Shown: in pieces, positions 12,001 through 22,884 of the stretch | How positions within the stretch are numbered: position 1 is the first letter of the stretch | Layout of the letters: each line of letters starts with the position of its first letter | NCBI GenBank assembly: GCA_012274445.1 | Contig: JAAROD010000058.1 | Span: forward strand, 1,674,001 to 1,738,000 | Direction of reading: 5' to 3' | Length of the DNA stretch: 64,000 nucleotides | Source: Sclerotiophoma versabilis | Taxonomy: Eukaryota; Ascomycota; Dothideomycetes; Pleosporales; Didymellaceae | Position numbers and translations under genes: made by a program | Notes under the pieces: model-generated | What the model saw: only the letters and a program-made list of their open reading frames with translations | Databases searched by the model: none | Told to the model about the DNA's origin: nothing

Positions 12001-14424
12001 CGAAGCGTGCACGCACCCCTGGAACCAACTCACTCGGTACAATTACAGAGAACAGTCCGGACGATTCGCCACTTCTTAAAAAGGGCAGGTCTGTCACCGA
12101 TGTCGGTTCTGGAGAGCGAGGAACGAAATCGTTGCGCCGCACTGAGCGCAACAGATCGTTCTCTGATCGCATGAAATCACCACCACCGACTACACCAACA
12201 CCGGTAAACCGCAGAAGTACGCCTTCGACACACGAAGTCCGTGGCCGGCAAACACCCTCGCGAGATTCACCATGGCATCAAGCCAACGATCCTGTCGATC
12301 GAAGTGTAGCTCTCAGTCCAGCACGTCGACTGCCTCATTCGACGCCCGATCCGATCAAGCAGCAACTAGCTGAAATTCGCGATTCACCGGGGCTTCGCAG
12401 CCAGCAGTCCCTCAGCAATATTAGTAAACTCAGATCGCCAGATACCGAGCGACCCATGAGCTCCATGAGTATGGCAAGCAATGCTTCAACTCACTCTTTG
12501 CGACGAGTGGAAAAGGCCCAATCAGGAGACCTGAGGGCTGCAGCCAGGCTTGGCGAGGCCAGTGCACAGGACGCTAGCCATGCGACGGAACCCAACCTCT
12601 CAGGTGTCGCACTCGCGACTGGAGCGACCGCAGCCCTCGCTGCTGCATCTAAGTTGAGAGGTGAAGGTAAAGGACGTCGCGCCAGCATGGCCGAAACTTT
12701 TGTACGTAGCAATCTCAAGTGCGATGTTGGCGCAATGCATACTAACGGTGTTCAGGAGGCTATGGGTGAGGCCCCTAGGTCGCCGATGTCTCCGACGCGG
12801 CCACCCAGTCTGCGCAAACGCCAAAGCATGCAGATTATGGACTTGCAAACACAACTCGATCAGCTTGCAGAGCACAATCAATCGCTTGAAGATGCACGTT
12901 TGAGGGCCGAAGAAACCTTGCAGGCTCAACAACATCAACGCCAGGTCGACGAGCAGCTGGTCCAAGAAGCAGTCGAAGCACGTGATCGCCAGATTCACCA
13001 ACGGGATATCGATATTGCGCAGCTCAAGGACACACTGCAACGACTGCAAGAGGAGATTGCAAGACTGACGGAACTCAACAACAACCTCACAGAGGCTAAT
13101 CGCAATCTTACAAACGACGCCAATGAGCGCTACGCTCAGCTCCAGTCCGAAGGCCAGCTTGTCCACCAACAATGGCAGACATCTCAAAGAGAACTGGAGA
13201 GTTTGCGATCACAACATGAACGACTGACAAGAGGAATGGAAGGGGCCCTTCGCGAAGAGATTGGTGCTGCGCTTGATGAACGCAATGCAGAAATCAGCCG
13301 CTTGGAGAGAGAACTATCGAATGCAAGAGAACAGATCAAGAGCTTGCAGAAGCAGATTTTGGCGTCGAAGAAACCCAGCGAGAGCTTCCTCACCATCCGC
13401 GATGAGGACTACTTCGACAGCGCCTGCCAGCAACTCTGTCAACACGTGCAGCAGTGGGTGCTGCGATTCTCCAAGTTTTCAGACACACGCGCTTGTCGTC
13501 TGTCGTCGGACATCCAGGCCGATACTAGACTGGATGCCGCCACGCGCGAGAAGATCGACAAACGCCTGGACAATGCCATCCTTGATGGCTCGGATGTCGA
13601 TGCGCTCCTCGCGGACCGCGTCAGGCGGCGTGATGTGTTCATGTCGATTGTTATGTCGATGATCTGGGAGTATGTCTTCACACGCTATCTATTCGGTATG
13701 GACCGAGAACAGCGACAGAAGTTGAAGTCGCTAGAGAAGACATTATCCGAAGTCGGTGAGTACATCAACAATCACACACTGCCCTACTTGATCTAACAGC
13801 CCAGGCCCTCCACGCGCCGTAGCGCAATGGCGCGCTATCACACTCACGCTCCTCTCCAAGCGTGAGCCATTTATGCAGCAGCGCGCCCAAGACACCGAAG
13901 CGGTCGTGCACGAAATCTACTCGACCCTCTCTACCCTGCTGTCCCCTCCCAGCCACCTCCAACAGCAGATCCAAGCGTCCCTGCGCAACGTCATGCGGCT
14001 CGCCGTCGAGCTGTCCATCGAGATGCGCACCCAGCGCGCCGAGTACATTATGCTCCCGCCCCTGCAGCCGGAGTACGACATCCACGGCGACCTTATTGCG
14101 AAAGTTACGTTCAATGCATCCCTCATGAACGAGCGGTCTGGCGAGACGACGTCCAATGACGAGCTCGAAGCGCGAGGTGCGATTGTCAAGGTCGTTCTCT
14201 TCCCGCTCGTGGTCAAGAAGGGCGATGATTTCGGCGAGGGCGAGGACGAGATTGTCGTTTGCCCGGCGCAGGTCCTGGTTGCGAAGCCGGGGAGGAAGAA
14301 GGTGGTTAGGGTTATGAGTGGGGCGATGAGTTTGGGGTCTCGAGCGAGTAGCAAGGGGCGCAGTGCGGTTAGTTTGGCGCCTGAGAGTAGTGTTATGGAT
14401 TTGGATGACGGCAATGTTATTTGA
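1..14424 (+). CDS. lah: Giant SKK-repeat protein, probable leashin (Woronin-body tether), 5' partial
   Basis: The reading frame is open from base 3, so the true start lies left of the window; no ATG near the left edge is convincing. Proposed exons are <1-12701, 12756-13755 and 13805-14424, giving about 4770 residues here. The body is low-complexity and acidic (Glu/Ala/Pro/Val/Thr), broken by about twenty short basic blocks of the SKKDKKKAKK type. The last 700 residues hold a long coiled coil (about 12820-13370) and a globular tail. The 49-nt intron at 13756-13804 (GTGAGT, CTAAC branch, CCCAG) joins the tail, which runs from VGPPRAVAQW to the stop and includes AEYIMLPPLQPEYD. That tail matches what I remember of fungal 'involucrin repeat' proteins, of which Aspergillus and Neurospora leashins tether Woronin bodies to the septal pore or cortex. 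The family assignment is fairly firm; the exact role is inferred. The middle repeats are expected to be disordered. Confidence 0.85.
276..1490 (+). repeat. Four coding repeats of a GLNKKQRQ-type charged helix
   Basis: Within the giant protein, a unit of about 25 residues occurs four times at roughly 155-residue spacing (near 276, 744, 1044 and 1398). Each starts D(P/L)F, then (K/A/V)GL(N/D)K, then a Lys/Arg/Glu/Ala-rich helix such as QRQKLEKKLKAEAEA. The last copy is the most diverged (DPFVGLDKSQRKKLERKL). The conservation of DPFxGLNKKQR over an otherwise drifting background suggests a short binding element. It may simply be an elaborated version of the SKK blocks that follow. Confidence 0.8.
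1945..10930 (+). repeat. Array of about twenty basic SKK-type coding repeats
   Basis: From base 1945 to 10930 the protein alternates acidic, Pro/Thr/Val-rich linkers of about 100-180 residues with short basic blocks built on (L/P)SKK(D/E)KKKAKK, often followed by (N/S/A)KR(G/A)S. The best preserved blocks lie near 2590, 2932, 3268, 3598, 3802, 4825, 5170, 5737, 6235 and 6541. Blocks after about 8600 become degenerate (SRKDKKERKK, SRKDKE). Many end in K-R-x-S, a basophilic kinase-like site. The regular alternation of acidic and basic charge is the defining feature and would suit a flexible, self-associating tether. Confidence 0.85.
12702..12755 (+). other. Stopless 54-nt intron inside the giant ORF
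   Basis: The segment starts GTACGT, carries a perfect TACTAAC branch site 15 nt before its end and finishes TTCAG. It is 54 nt long, starts in phase 0 and has no stop, so the ORF reads through it. The 18 residues it would encode (with two Cys, rare elsewhere in this protein) look unlike both flanks, and splicing joins ASMAETF directly to EAMGEAPRSP. I treat it as an intron; retention would still give a full-length protein. Confidence 0.75.
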
Positions 14425-15319
14425 TTGATGGAGTTGGATGGTTTGGATTGGCGTTGAGGGGGTTTGGGTTGGCGTTGGATTCTGCGATTGGCGTTTGCAA
14501 ACACAGTCAGGTTTCTTCCTTTTGTTTGGGAGCCGATTGAGATGCATAGTTACACGGCGAATTGTCTGTTTACATGTTTACGAGATACCAACTTCTTGAG
14601 CATACTTTTTACACCTAATCGATCTCCCTTGTCAGCTTCTTGGGTCAGAGCAACGTGACGTGTAGAGGAACAGAGCCAGCATCTTACTCTGTGCTACACA
14701 GAGCGTTTGCAGTTTGCAATGTAGACCTGCTGACATGCGTATTCCTGCCTTGCCCAGATGCATACGTGCATTTCAAACGATGATTGACAGCACCAAGTCT
14801 ACACAGCACCTGAACAGACATGATGCACAGATAGGAAATCCCCAATCTCTAAAAGTACCGGTACTCGTACTCCTCAACTAAACATAGCACACAACAGTTC
14901 CGAGTACGCAAGTCACGAGTGCAACAGATAACCGACTGACAGACGTCTGTCTACGCCGTTCGGCCTTGCACATGAAAGCCTCGTCACTGGTGGGTCGCAC
15001 TTCTTCCCCGATTCAAACGGTGCGCGATGGGTAGCGCCTCGGTAGAGCACGACCCCGGACTGGCGACCCCGCATTTCCAGGACGCGCAATGGCACCCACA
15101 GCATGGCATGGCATGCTTCAGGCGACAGGCATTCGGCTCTTTTTAAAGGGGCTGCTGCACGCGCCTTGATCGTCTCTTTTGTTATCGCGCTGTGGGTGTT
15201 GCTGTTTGTTCATCGCTTCACTGACTGTTGTTGTGGGTTTATTCGTTTCTTGTGGTTCTAAACGCTGCTGTGATTCCACGCTGCTGTGATTCCACGCTGT
15301 TGTGATTCCAACCGCCGCC
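14425..15319. other. Intergenic, no gene seen
   Basis: This is the 3' flank of the giant gene and the upstream region of the dehydrogenase. I see no convincing ORF, tRNA or other RNA gene. The only structured element is the 3 x 16-bp repeat just before the next start codon, listed separately. Confidence 0.6.
15262..15309 (+). repeat. Three 16-bp direct repeats just upstream of a start codon
   Basis: The unit ACGCTGCTGTGATTCC occurs three times head to tail (15262-15277, 15278-15293, 15294-15309); the third has one C-to-T change. The array ends 10 bases before the ATG of the dehydrogenase gene, so it probably lies in the 5' UTR or core promoter. It could be a regulatory tandem site or a slippage expansion. 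Confidence 0.85.
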
Positions 15320-16529
15320 ATGCCCATCCGCAGCGAATGGAGTCTTGCGCGTGAAGGTACGCGGTGCACGCGACGCGCTTTGCGTGGTGGCTAACGGGCC
15401 CAGGCGTTACTGGCGATACCCTCGCGCGCCTTGTCAAGCTTACGGCTCTGAATCCGCTCCTCACTCTGCCGCTCTTCCTCGCGGGCAAGTTCACGCTTGA
15501 CGGTGGCCGGGTTGCCGCGGACCATGCGACGGCGTGGAAGCACCTCAAGACGCTGCTCGTCCTCGGGCTCGCGGACAGAGTCAGCCAGTGGCTTGACAAC
15601 GCCGTCACCAACAACTGGACAAACGACGCGTACGTCTGGAGCCAAGAGGTGGTTGTCGTGACGGGGGGAAGCGACGGCATCGGCAAGATTGTCGTGCACC
15701 TGCTCGCCGAGAAGGGCATCAAGGTCGCGGTGCTGGACGTGCAGGAGCTGACATACGAGGGCAAGTAAACCACGGCTCCCCCGCGCATGTAGAAGCTCAC
15801 TAACACACCGCAGCACCGCCCTCGGTCCGCTTCTTCCACTGCGACCTCACATCGGCGGCCTCGATCCGCGAGGCCGCCTCGCAAATCCGCTCCTCGCTGG
15901 GCAACCCGACCGTCCTGATCAACAACGCGGGCGTCGCGCGCGGCAAAACCATCCTCGACACCACCGAGCGCGACCTGAACCTCACCTTCAAAGTCAACAC
16001 CTTCGCGCACTACTACCTGGCCCAGCAGTTCCTGCCCGCCATGGTCGAGCGCAACCACGGCATGATCGTCACCGTCGCCTCGCTAGCCGGCTACGTCACC
16101 GCGCCCTCCATGGTCGACTACGCCGCCTCCAAATCCGCCGCCGTCGCCTTCCACGAGGGCCTCTCCGCCGAGCTCGTCACCCACTACAAGGCCCCGAGGG
16201 TGCGAACCGTGCTGATGTGCCAGGGCTACACGCGCACCAAGCTCTTCGAGGGCTTCGACTCCAAAGCCCTGTTCCCCGAGACCGTGGCCGAGGAGATTGT
16301 CAAAGCGGTCCTGCGCGGCCGCAGCTGCCACATGGTCCTGCCCGAGCTGAGCTGGGCGATTGCGCCGCGCCTGAGGAGCTTCCCGCTGTGGATGCAGTAT
16401 GGCGCGCGGAAGAGGATGGACAATATGATGCGCGGCTGGAAGGGGAGACAGGTTGTGCAGCCAAGCGAGAAGGACGAGAAGAATGAGAAGAGGGTCGAGG
16501 AGAGTACTGTGTTGGTTGATGGCGAGTAG
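15320..16529 (+). CDS. Short-chain dehydrogenase/reductase, retinol-dehydrogenase-like
   Basis: The exons are 15320-15356, 15404-15760 and 15814-16529 (369 aa). The start MPIRSEWSLAREG follows CCGCC and fits an intron 15357-15403 (GTACGC, GGCTAAC, CCCAG). Intron 2 (15761-15813) uses a GC donor (GCAAGT); only that join keeps the SDR core in frame. A hydrophobic N-terminal region (about residues 25-75) suggests membrane association. The Rossmann motif T-G-G-S-D-G-I-G is at residues 99-106, NNAG at 168-171, and the catalytic Ser221, Tyr234 and Lys238 (YAASK) are all present. It therefore should be an active NAD(P)(H)-dependent oxidoreductase. The best family fit is the lipid-droplet/ER SDR group (DHRS3/RDH10-like); the substrate is unknown. 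It stands alone, with no pathway neighbours. Confidence 0.9.
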
Positions 16530-17658
16530 ACGGTCGCATATAGGCACCGGGAGGCGGACCGTGTAATATTACGAACAAGCACGCAGGGCTACGTTTAGCA
16601 GAGAAATCTGGTTTTACTCGTTGTCAACATGTACTCTCACTATCCTTCAGTCATGTTACAGCGCAGGCTTTGGTCGTTATGTTCGTTTGTCCTGGCAACT
16701 ACAGCCAGGTTCTCCATTGTGCAAGTGACCAATGTCTCGCTTATGAGCATCGGTGACTGCTGCCGGTCTGTAGCTATCTTCGCCCACGCGATGAACCTCG
16801 GTTCCTTGAAGTATAGTCAAACCTACAACGTAATCAACCCCAATCTACTCCAACTCTTGCATGCAACAACAACACCTTAACAAGTATCTGCTACAAGTGC
16901 TTCATGACTCTATAGAAGTACGCAAGAAGGAAGAGAGTAAATGTTTGCTTACCTCCACAAGCTTGCTGAGGCAGCACTTTTAGTAGTGTCGTGAACCTCC
17001 TTTCCTAATCCTCTAGTCTCACTGCCGAAATTCAGTGACACGTTAGGCGTCCAAGTCTACATTCGGCTGCTGCTGTCTTTCTACATGAAGGTTCGGGATG
17101 TCGCAACGCCATATGGTGCTATGGCTGGCATTCCTGTTGGTTGGTTGGTTATTCTGGGAGTAGCGCTTTTCGCATAGGGTCCTGGGACTAGGAACGCAAG
17201 ACATCATACACTAGTCAGTCGGTTCGCGTGTTGGGATACAGACTGCGAAGTGGTGTGAACAAATGCTGGTCGGTTTGAGTAATATGCGATGAAGAAGGGT
17301 GTCGTAATCATCTCTGTATCGCAGTCAATCAACACAATTGCATACAATCTTTGCCATCTCCCTCGAGGCAACGCGTCTATCGTTCTCCGGGGCCACACGC
17401 GTGGACATGGCCGATGTCACTAGCCACCAATCAGGAAGGTAATCTCTCCGACCAAGCTTTCCGCTAGCGGCAGCAACGGCTTGTCATCTAGCTTGCGAAG
17501 CTTATCGTCCTCGTGTCGCCTTCCAATGACAATCGCACGTGTGACGACCTCGCTGCCGTGCGTTTTTAAACGTCTAGCTATCTTGACATGGGTGGGCGGG
17601 TATAAATGCTTCCTGAGCCACCTGCTCGGGACCATCACCCTCGGTTCCAAACTTCAAG
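16530..17658. other. Intergenic with a putative TATA element
   Basis: No gene is evident; the ORFs here are short and lack coding character. A TATAAAT sequence at 17601-17607, 52 bases before the downstream ATG, is a plausible TATA box for the metallophosphatase gene. The rest is unstructured. Confidence 0.5.
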
Positions 17659-19885
17659 ATGCGCCTACAGAGGCTCAGTGCCATTGCTTCGGCCATTGCG
17701 GCGGCTTCAGCTTGTGGAGGAGATCACAGTTGCTATGGGCCGTTGAAGGATGATGTAGTCTTGACGCGCAACGTGAGGCGTATGCAACCTGATGCGAGCA
17801 ACGCAACTACAGGACCCAAGGCTCCCCTCGAATGGGGCCAGATCAATTTCCTGCACACAACTGATACCCACGGTTGGCTTGAGGGTCACATCAAAGAGCA
17901 GGTACGAACTTTGCGTCTAGCACGCGTATGGATGCGACTGACGTTCTGCAGAACTATGGAGCAGACTGGGGTGACTTTGTTAGCTTCACCAGGCACATGA
18001 AGCAGAAGGCTAATAAGCTTGGTGTGGATCTGCTACTGGTCGATACTGGTGTAAGTGAATGCGATCAGGACTCACGATACTCCCTGCGTGATAGTCAGCG
18101 GGCGTAGCTGACTGCCTGCAGGATCTTCATGATGGTGCCGGTCTCTCTGACGCAACCTCACCGAATGGTCTTGTCTCCAACCCTATCTTCGAGAACGTCG
18201 ACTACGATCTCTTGACCATCGGCAACCACGAGCTCTATGTGACAGAAATTGCCTACGAAACCTTCAGCAACTTCTCAAAGGTGTACGGTGATAAGTACCT
18301 CACCAGCAATGTGCAGATTGAGAACCCCTCTACCGGGCAGTTTGAGTACATTGGTGCGCAATACCGCTACTTCACCACGGAACGAGGTTTGAATGTCATG
18401 GCCTTTGGCGTCCTATTTGACTTCACTGGCAACAGCAACGTCTCCAAGGTCATCAAAGCAGCTGATCTGGTCAAGGAGCAGTGGTTCCTCGATGCTGTCA
18501 ACTATAAGCATCCTATCGATTTGTTCGTGTTGACCGGTCATAACCCGGTCAGGTTCAGCGAGTCCAGCAGCTCTTTCGACACAGTCTTTAGTGCTATTCG
18601 TAGTCAGAGACCTGACGTGCCTATCCAGGGTTTCGGTGGTCACACTCACATCCGTGACTTTACTGTCTGGGATAACAAAGCTACAGCACTAGAGTCTGGT
18701 GAGACTTAAAATGATAAGACATTTCGAGGAATTCGCTAACGTCAATAAGGTCGATACTGCGAGACCTTGGGATGGCTAGCCATGTCTGGCATCGAGTCCA
18801 GCGCAAAAAAGGTCAAAAAGAACCCCAAGGGTGTACCAAATCCCACGCGAAGTGCGGTAAAGGTTCAAAGCACTGGAACCGTGAGCGCAAGCGTGCAGCT
18901 GCCCACGTCAACCTCCCCTTCTAACCTGCGCTATGCTCGGCGTTACCTCGACTGGAACCGTCAAACATTTGCCTACCACGCCAAGGGTAGTCAAAACTTC
19001 GACGCATTCGGCACCCCCAAGGGTGCTGCTGTCACGTCTGAGATCACCACAGAGCGCGCTAAGCTTAACCTAACCAGCCTCTACGGATGCGCACCGGAGA
19101 CGTACTGTCAGTACTGCAAGCCATTTGGTGCTGATGGGAACATCTTTAAGCTCCTTCAGACTGCTCTGTCCACGGTTGTTGTGAACGAGACGCGCAAGAA
19201 CAACTCCCGTCTGATCATCATCAACACAGGCAGCGTCCGCTTCGATCTTGCCAAGGGACCATTCACATACGACGACTCGTTCATCGTGTCTCCATTCGAC
19301 GACGCGTTCCAATTCATCCCTGACGTCCCTTACGAGCAAGCCTCCAAAGTGCTAGGTATCCTAAACGCAGGCCCGTTCCAGAAGAAGCGTGATCTCGACA
19401 CCGCAGACTTCAACTTCAATGCCATCCCCGCCGACCGCGATACCTGCATCGACCCGCCACTTACGCACTCGTACGAAGGCGTCACGCGCCGCTCAAAGCA
19501 AGGCGGGCGCCTGATCCGCCGCCAGTCTACCGCACCAACTCCGGGATACACAACCGTTGACGACTTCGGCACCGACGGTGACGACACCGTGCACGCCACC
19601 ATCCCGCACTACAACCAGCCAAACGATCTCCAAGCAAATGGCTCGTTCCCACTCGACGGCTCGCTCCCCAAGACCGTCGATCTGGTGTTCCTCGACTTCA
19701 TCGCCAGCTACATCGTCAACGCGCTCAACAGCGCCGACGTGGGCGGCAACTTCTCGCTCAGCCAGGTGTCGTACTACATGGACAAGAAGTTTACCACGAA
19801 CAGCTATTTGCCTGCGTACGCAAAGATTGCCTGGCAGGCCAATGTGCCAAACTGTCCTGTTGGAGAGGGTATTGGGTTTTCATAG
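17659..19885 (+). CDS. Secreted or vacuolar calcineurin-like metallophosphatase (5'-nucleotidase superfamily)
   Basis: The exons are 17659-17901, 17952-18050, 18122-18698 and 18750-19885 (684 aa). The introns are 50, 71 and 51 nt with CTGAC/GCTAAC branch sites. The N-terminus (MRLQRLSAIASAIAAASA) looks like a signal peptide. The dimetal motifs are in order: D69-x-H71 (HTTDTHGW), G114-D115 (GDLHDG, created by the second join), G148-N-H-E and G-H288-T-H290. A C-terminal 5'-nucleotidase-like half follows, with a TGSVRFDLAKGPF segment. The layout resembles yeast YHR202W, a vacuolar metallophosphatase of poorly known function. It probably hydrolyses phosphoesters in the vacuole or outside the cell; the true substrate cannot be read from sequence. 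Confidence 0.92.
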
Positions 19886-20984
19886 TCGTTTGACTGGGCT
19901 ATGATGGCGTTGGGGAAGTGTAAAAGTATAACTTTGTACAATTACGCGATAGCGCGCTCTTTTCTGAAGAGTGTGAAAATGAGTGAATTGTGAACCCTGA
20001 ATAGTAAACAATAAACAACAGTGCATGAGTTTGCCCACTCGAAATACATTCTTATCGACAAAACTTGCAGCAAATTAATTAAGTTAAAAAAAAATCCAAT
20101 CTAAGCAGCCCGGTCATCCCCCACTCCATCGCTGCATTAATCGTTAGAAGTGCACTCCGTCCTACCTACACAAACACTATGACTTCTATTATTATTAACA
20201 AATAGAAGAAGCTAATCTTTTCTATAGATATCTGATTCTAGACGTTCTGCAGGAATTATTATAATTCATGATGTTCTGGTCTAGATACCGTGTAAGTAAG
20301 TGTAGGTTTGTAAAGTTGTGGGGTTGTAAAGTTGTGGGGTTTTAAAGTTGTAGGTTTATACCAAGTTATTAATAATAACAAAGCAGGTGTAGTGCGGATG
20401 AGCACACTCACACTTCTAAGCGTGAAAAAAACCAATCTCCACACTATTGTCGCCTGGAAGTTATGTCGCAAGAGACGCACTCTATACGTGCTAATATCCC
20501 TATTCTATATCTTGATTTTGCGAGATCGATGAATACCTACGAGAAAGAACTTACCGACGACAGGAATCGACCATATATACATGTCCAGGCGAGCAAAAGC
20601 AAGCCTTGCCTAAAGAAGAAGATTACGTCAGACCTGCGGAGTCCGAGCTAGTTACAACAGAAACAACTCTGTCAATCCTGCAGACGATGCGGATGTATGG
20701 TACCGTCCAGACGTACCGGGAAAAGTAAGTAAGTAACTTTCAAGTTGGGCTTAGATGAAGGCGACATCGAAGCACTCATCAGCCTATCCTACAATAGTAA
20801 TGCGCGATGCAGGTTTGTGACAGCTCATCGTCAGACTGAGGCGCGGCAAGTGGCGCCCAAGACGGCTAGCCTGCTTTGGGGCGTCTTGCGCTACGCGAAA
20901 GCATACATCCCCCGCATGGCCCGTATTTGGATTTGCTTATTTTATTCCCGAACCCGACTACTGTTGCAACACCCAGAGACTGTC
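19886..20984. other. Intergenic, AT-rich left border of the accessory island
   Basis: The sequence becomes AT-rich and TpA-rich from about 20000 (for example 20080-20270), with no credible gene. A short tandem repeat lies at 20308-20353. The open stretch at 20745-20984 continues in frame into the F-box sequence but has no family-like content, so I start that gene at 20985. Confidence 0.5.
20308..20353 (+). repeat. 16-bp tandem repeat, about 2.9 copies
   Basis: The unit TTGTAAAGTTGTGGGG occurs twice exactly (20308-20323 and 20324-20339), followed by a diverged partial third copy. It lies in AT-rich noncoding DNA and has no apparent function. Confidence 0.85.
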
Positions 20985-22884
20985 ATGGTAAACTTACCCA
21001 ATGATATAATCCACCGAACAATAGACGAATACAACCCAGATGGGGGTTGGGGTCATACCGGTCTTGTTCCTGTGGCTGCGATAAACCGCAACTGGCAAAT
21101 CGTTGCAGAAGACTACATATGGCGCCATCTAAGAATAAGACCGCGAGAGATTGGGTGCTTTCGTTCAGCTTTCAGTGGCAATCCAAGACGCAGGCGGGCG
21201 TTAAAAACTCTGGATATCCGCTTTGAGGATTACTTTACACCAGGAGATCAAAAGAGGAAGGAGCAAGACAGCAGAGATGAGGGAAACACTGATGAGGAAA
21301 GCTCGGATGAATCTGACGATGCATCTTGGTGCGAAGTTTGTGCCAGGGGAGAGTGCGCCAAGGACAGGGCCACTTTTACTGGTGATAGGACTGTTCAAGC
21401 TGAGAATAGCGAGAGCAAGATACCTCATATGCGCCTCGCTGCCGCTCAAAATGAGCATCCGCGTTTCTTTCGCAAATTCAAAGCAATTTGGGACGGGCTG
21501 GCCAGCTGGGAAGACAATGTGTGCGTTACTGGTGTCTATTTTCATGTGATGGGGTTCTCAGTCTACAAGTTTGTCGGCCCAGAGGTTTGCAGTGGAGAGT
21601 ACCTCGACAACAACACATTGCTGGACCTTTCTAGCCTTCCTGCGCTGCCTTTACTTCCGTCAGTGAAGTAACTCTGGGTTCGTGAGGAAAATAACTGGGA
21701 GATCGACCTCTGGCCGACAATAGTCACGTGCAGTGTTGCGAGTTCACTACCTATGCTTGAGCGCCTACAAACTTTAGGCGTAGATTGTGAGCGGGGATGG
21801 CCGCTGGCTAGAAAAATTCTTCGTCACGGTAAGTGAGTGCACTTTGTTGATGACAGAGGGCACATTTTGCCAAATAGTTCAAGCTCTCGCAGACCAGATA
21901 GCGAAGCTCCCAACGTCTCTTAGAACTCTATATCTTTGCCTTGAGTACGAGGGCATAAAGAATCATGAAGTCCAACCACCCAATTTCTTACTAGGAAACA
22001 TGGATTGGCTGTCAAGATCTATACGCCACATCTCAACTCATCTAACTACACTCGCTATACGTGTTAGTTATATATCTGCCGCGCTTTTTTGGGATTCTAA
22101 TGCGGAGCTCTCTACCAGTTCCTGTGCCGCAAGATGGCCCAATCTTCGAATCCTCGACATTAGCACTGGCCTCGAAAGGCCATCCGGGGATTACTGGCTT
22201 CGCCCCGCCGCAAACTATCCTGAGCATGAGCTGTACAATTGGACCGACCCCGAAGACTTGGACTCGGACTTGGATGATGACGAAACGGAAAGGTATCGAG
22301 CGGTAGGCGCATGGCCTTCGCGGCGGTTCCTTACGCGGCACGAACCCGCTTTCTTCGACGAACTTGCCATTAGCATAGCTCGTGCTGCAGCGCACATGCC
22401 GAAGCTTGAATACCTAGATTTGGAGTTCAATGCTTCGCATCAGGGACTTCTTAAGCCTGATATCACGAGTTTCCACCAGGGCGGTGGCCACCAGGGTGGC
22501 TTCCGGCCAACCTTCTACCAGTACGAGGGCTGGACGTTCTACTACCGCGCGTCCAACAACGCGAGGTTTGCTTCACAGTATTCCAAACTGTATTGGTTTG
22601 AGCACGAACCTGGGTTGGATCGCACGGACATCGAACGACCGCGCACGGAGTGGGTGTTTCACTGTCCGCACAGCCACTTGCAATGGGAGGAGCCAGAGGC
22701 GGCGAAGGCGGTGTGGCGCGAGAAGTGCTCACAGATTGATTTTGACGTCGTAACTCTTGGCGGCGATGGCACGTCATGGGAAAGACGGAGAGATGGAAAC
22801 CTGGTGCCTCTGTTGGGAGAGAAGTTTGCAACAAAGTTCCCAGGAAGAACCGACTTGGCGGATATACCAAGAGGAATAAATTAA
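20985..22884 (+). pseudogene. F-box-type protein, interrupted
   Basis: ATG 20985 opens MVNLPNDIIHRTIDEYNP, an F-box-like start (L-P-x-(D/E)-I-I), followed by an acidic linker and leucine-rich segments. The frame meets TAA at 21669-21671, but the same frame then reads on sensibly for about 50 codons (LWVREENNWEIDLWP and beyond) to a TGA near 21836. The remaining 350 residues are in the +1 frame from about 21787, down to the stop at 22884. One nonsense codon plus one frameshift, probably near the A run at 21811-21815, explains this. An intron 21663-21783 could bridge the frames but needs a weak donor and discards protein-like sequence. If it once worked, it would be an SCF adaptor; the C-terminal part has acidic DLDSDLDDDE and Trp/Tyr-rich segments. 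Confidence 0.65.

Noticed and set aside
13873..14424. Separate 183-aa gene
   Set aside because: It is the last exon of the giant gene: the frame runs back without a stop through 13805 to a good intron, and the joined sequence fits the family.
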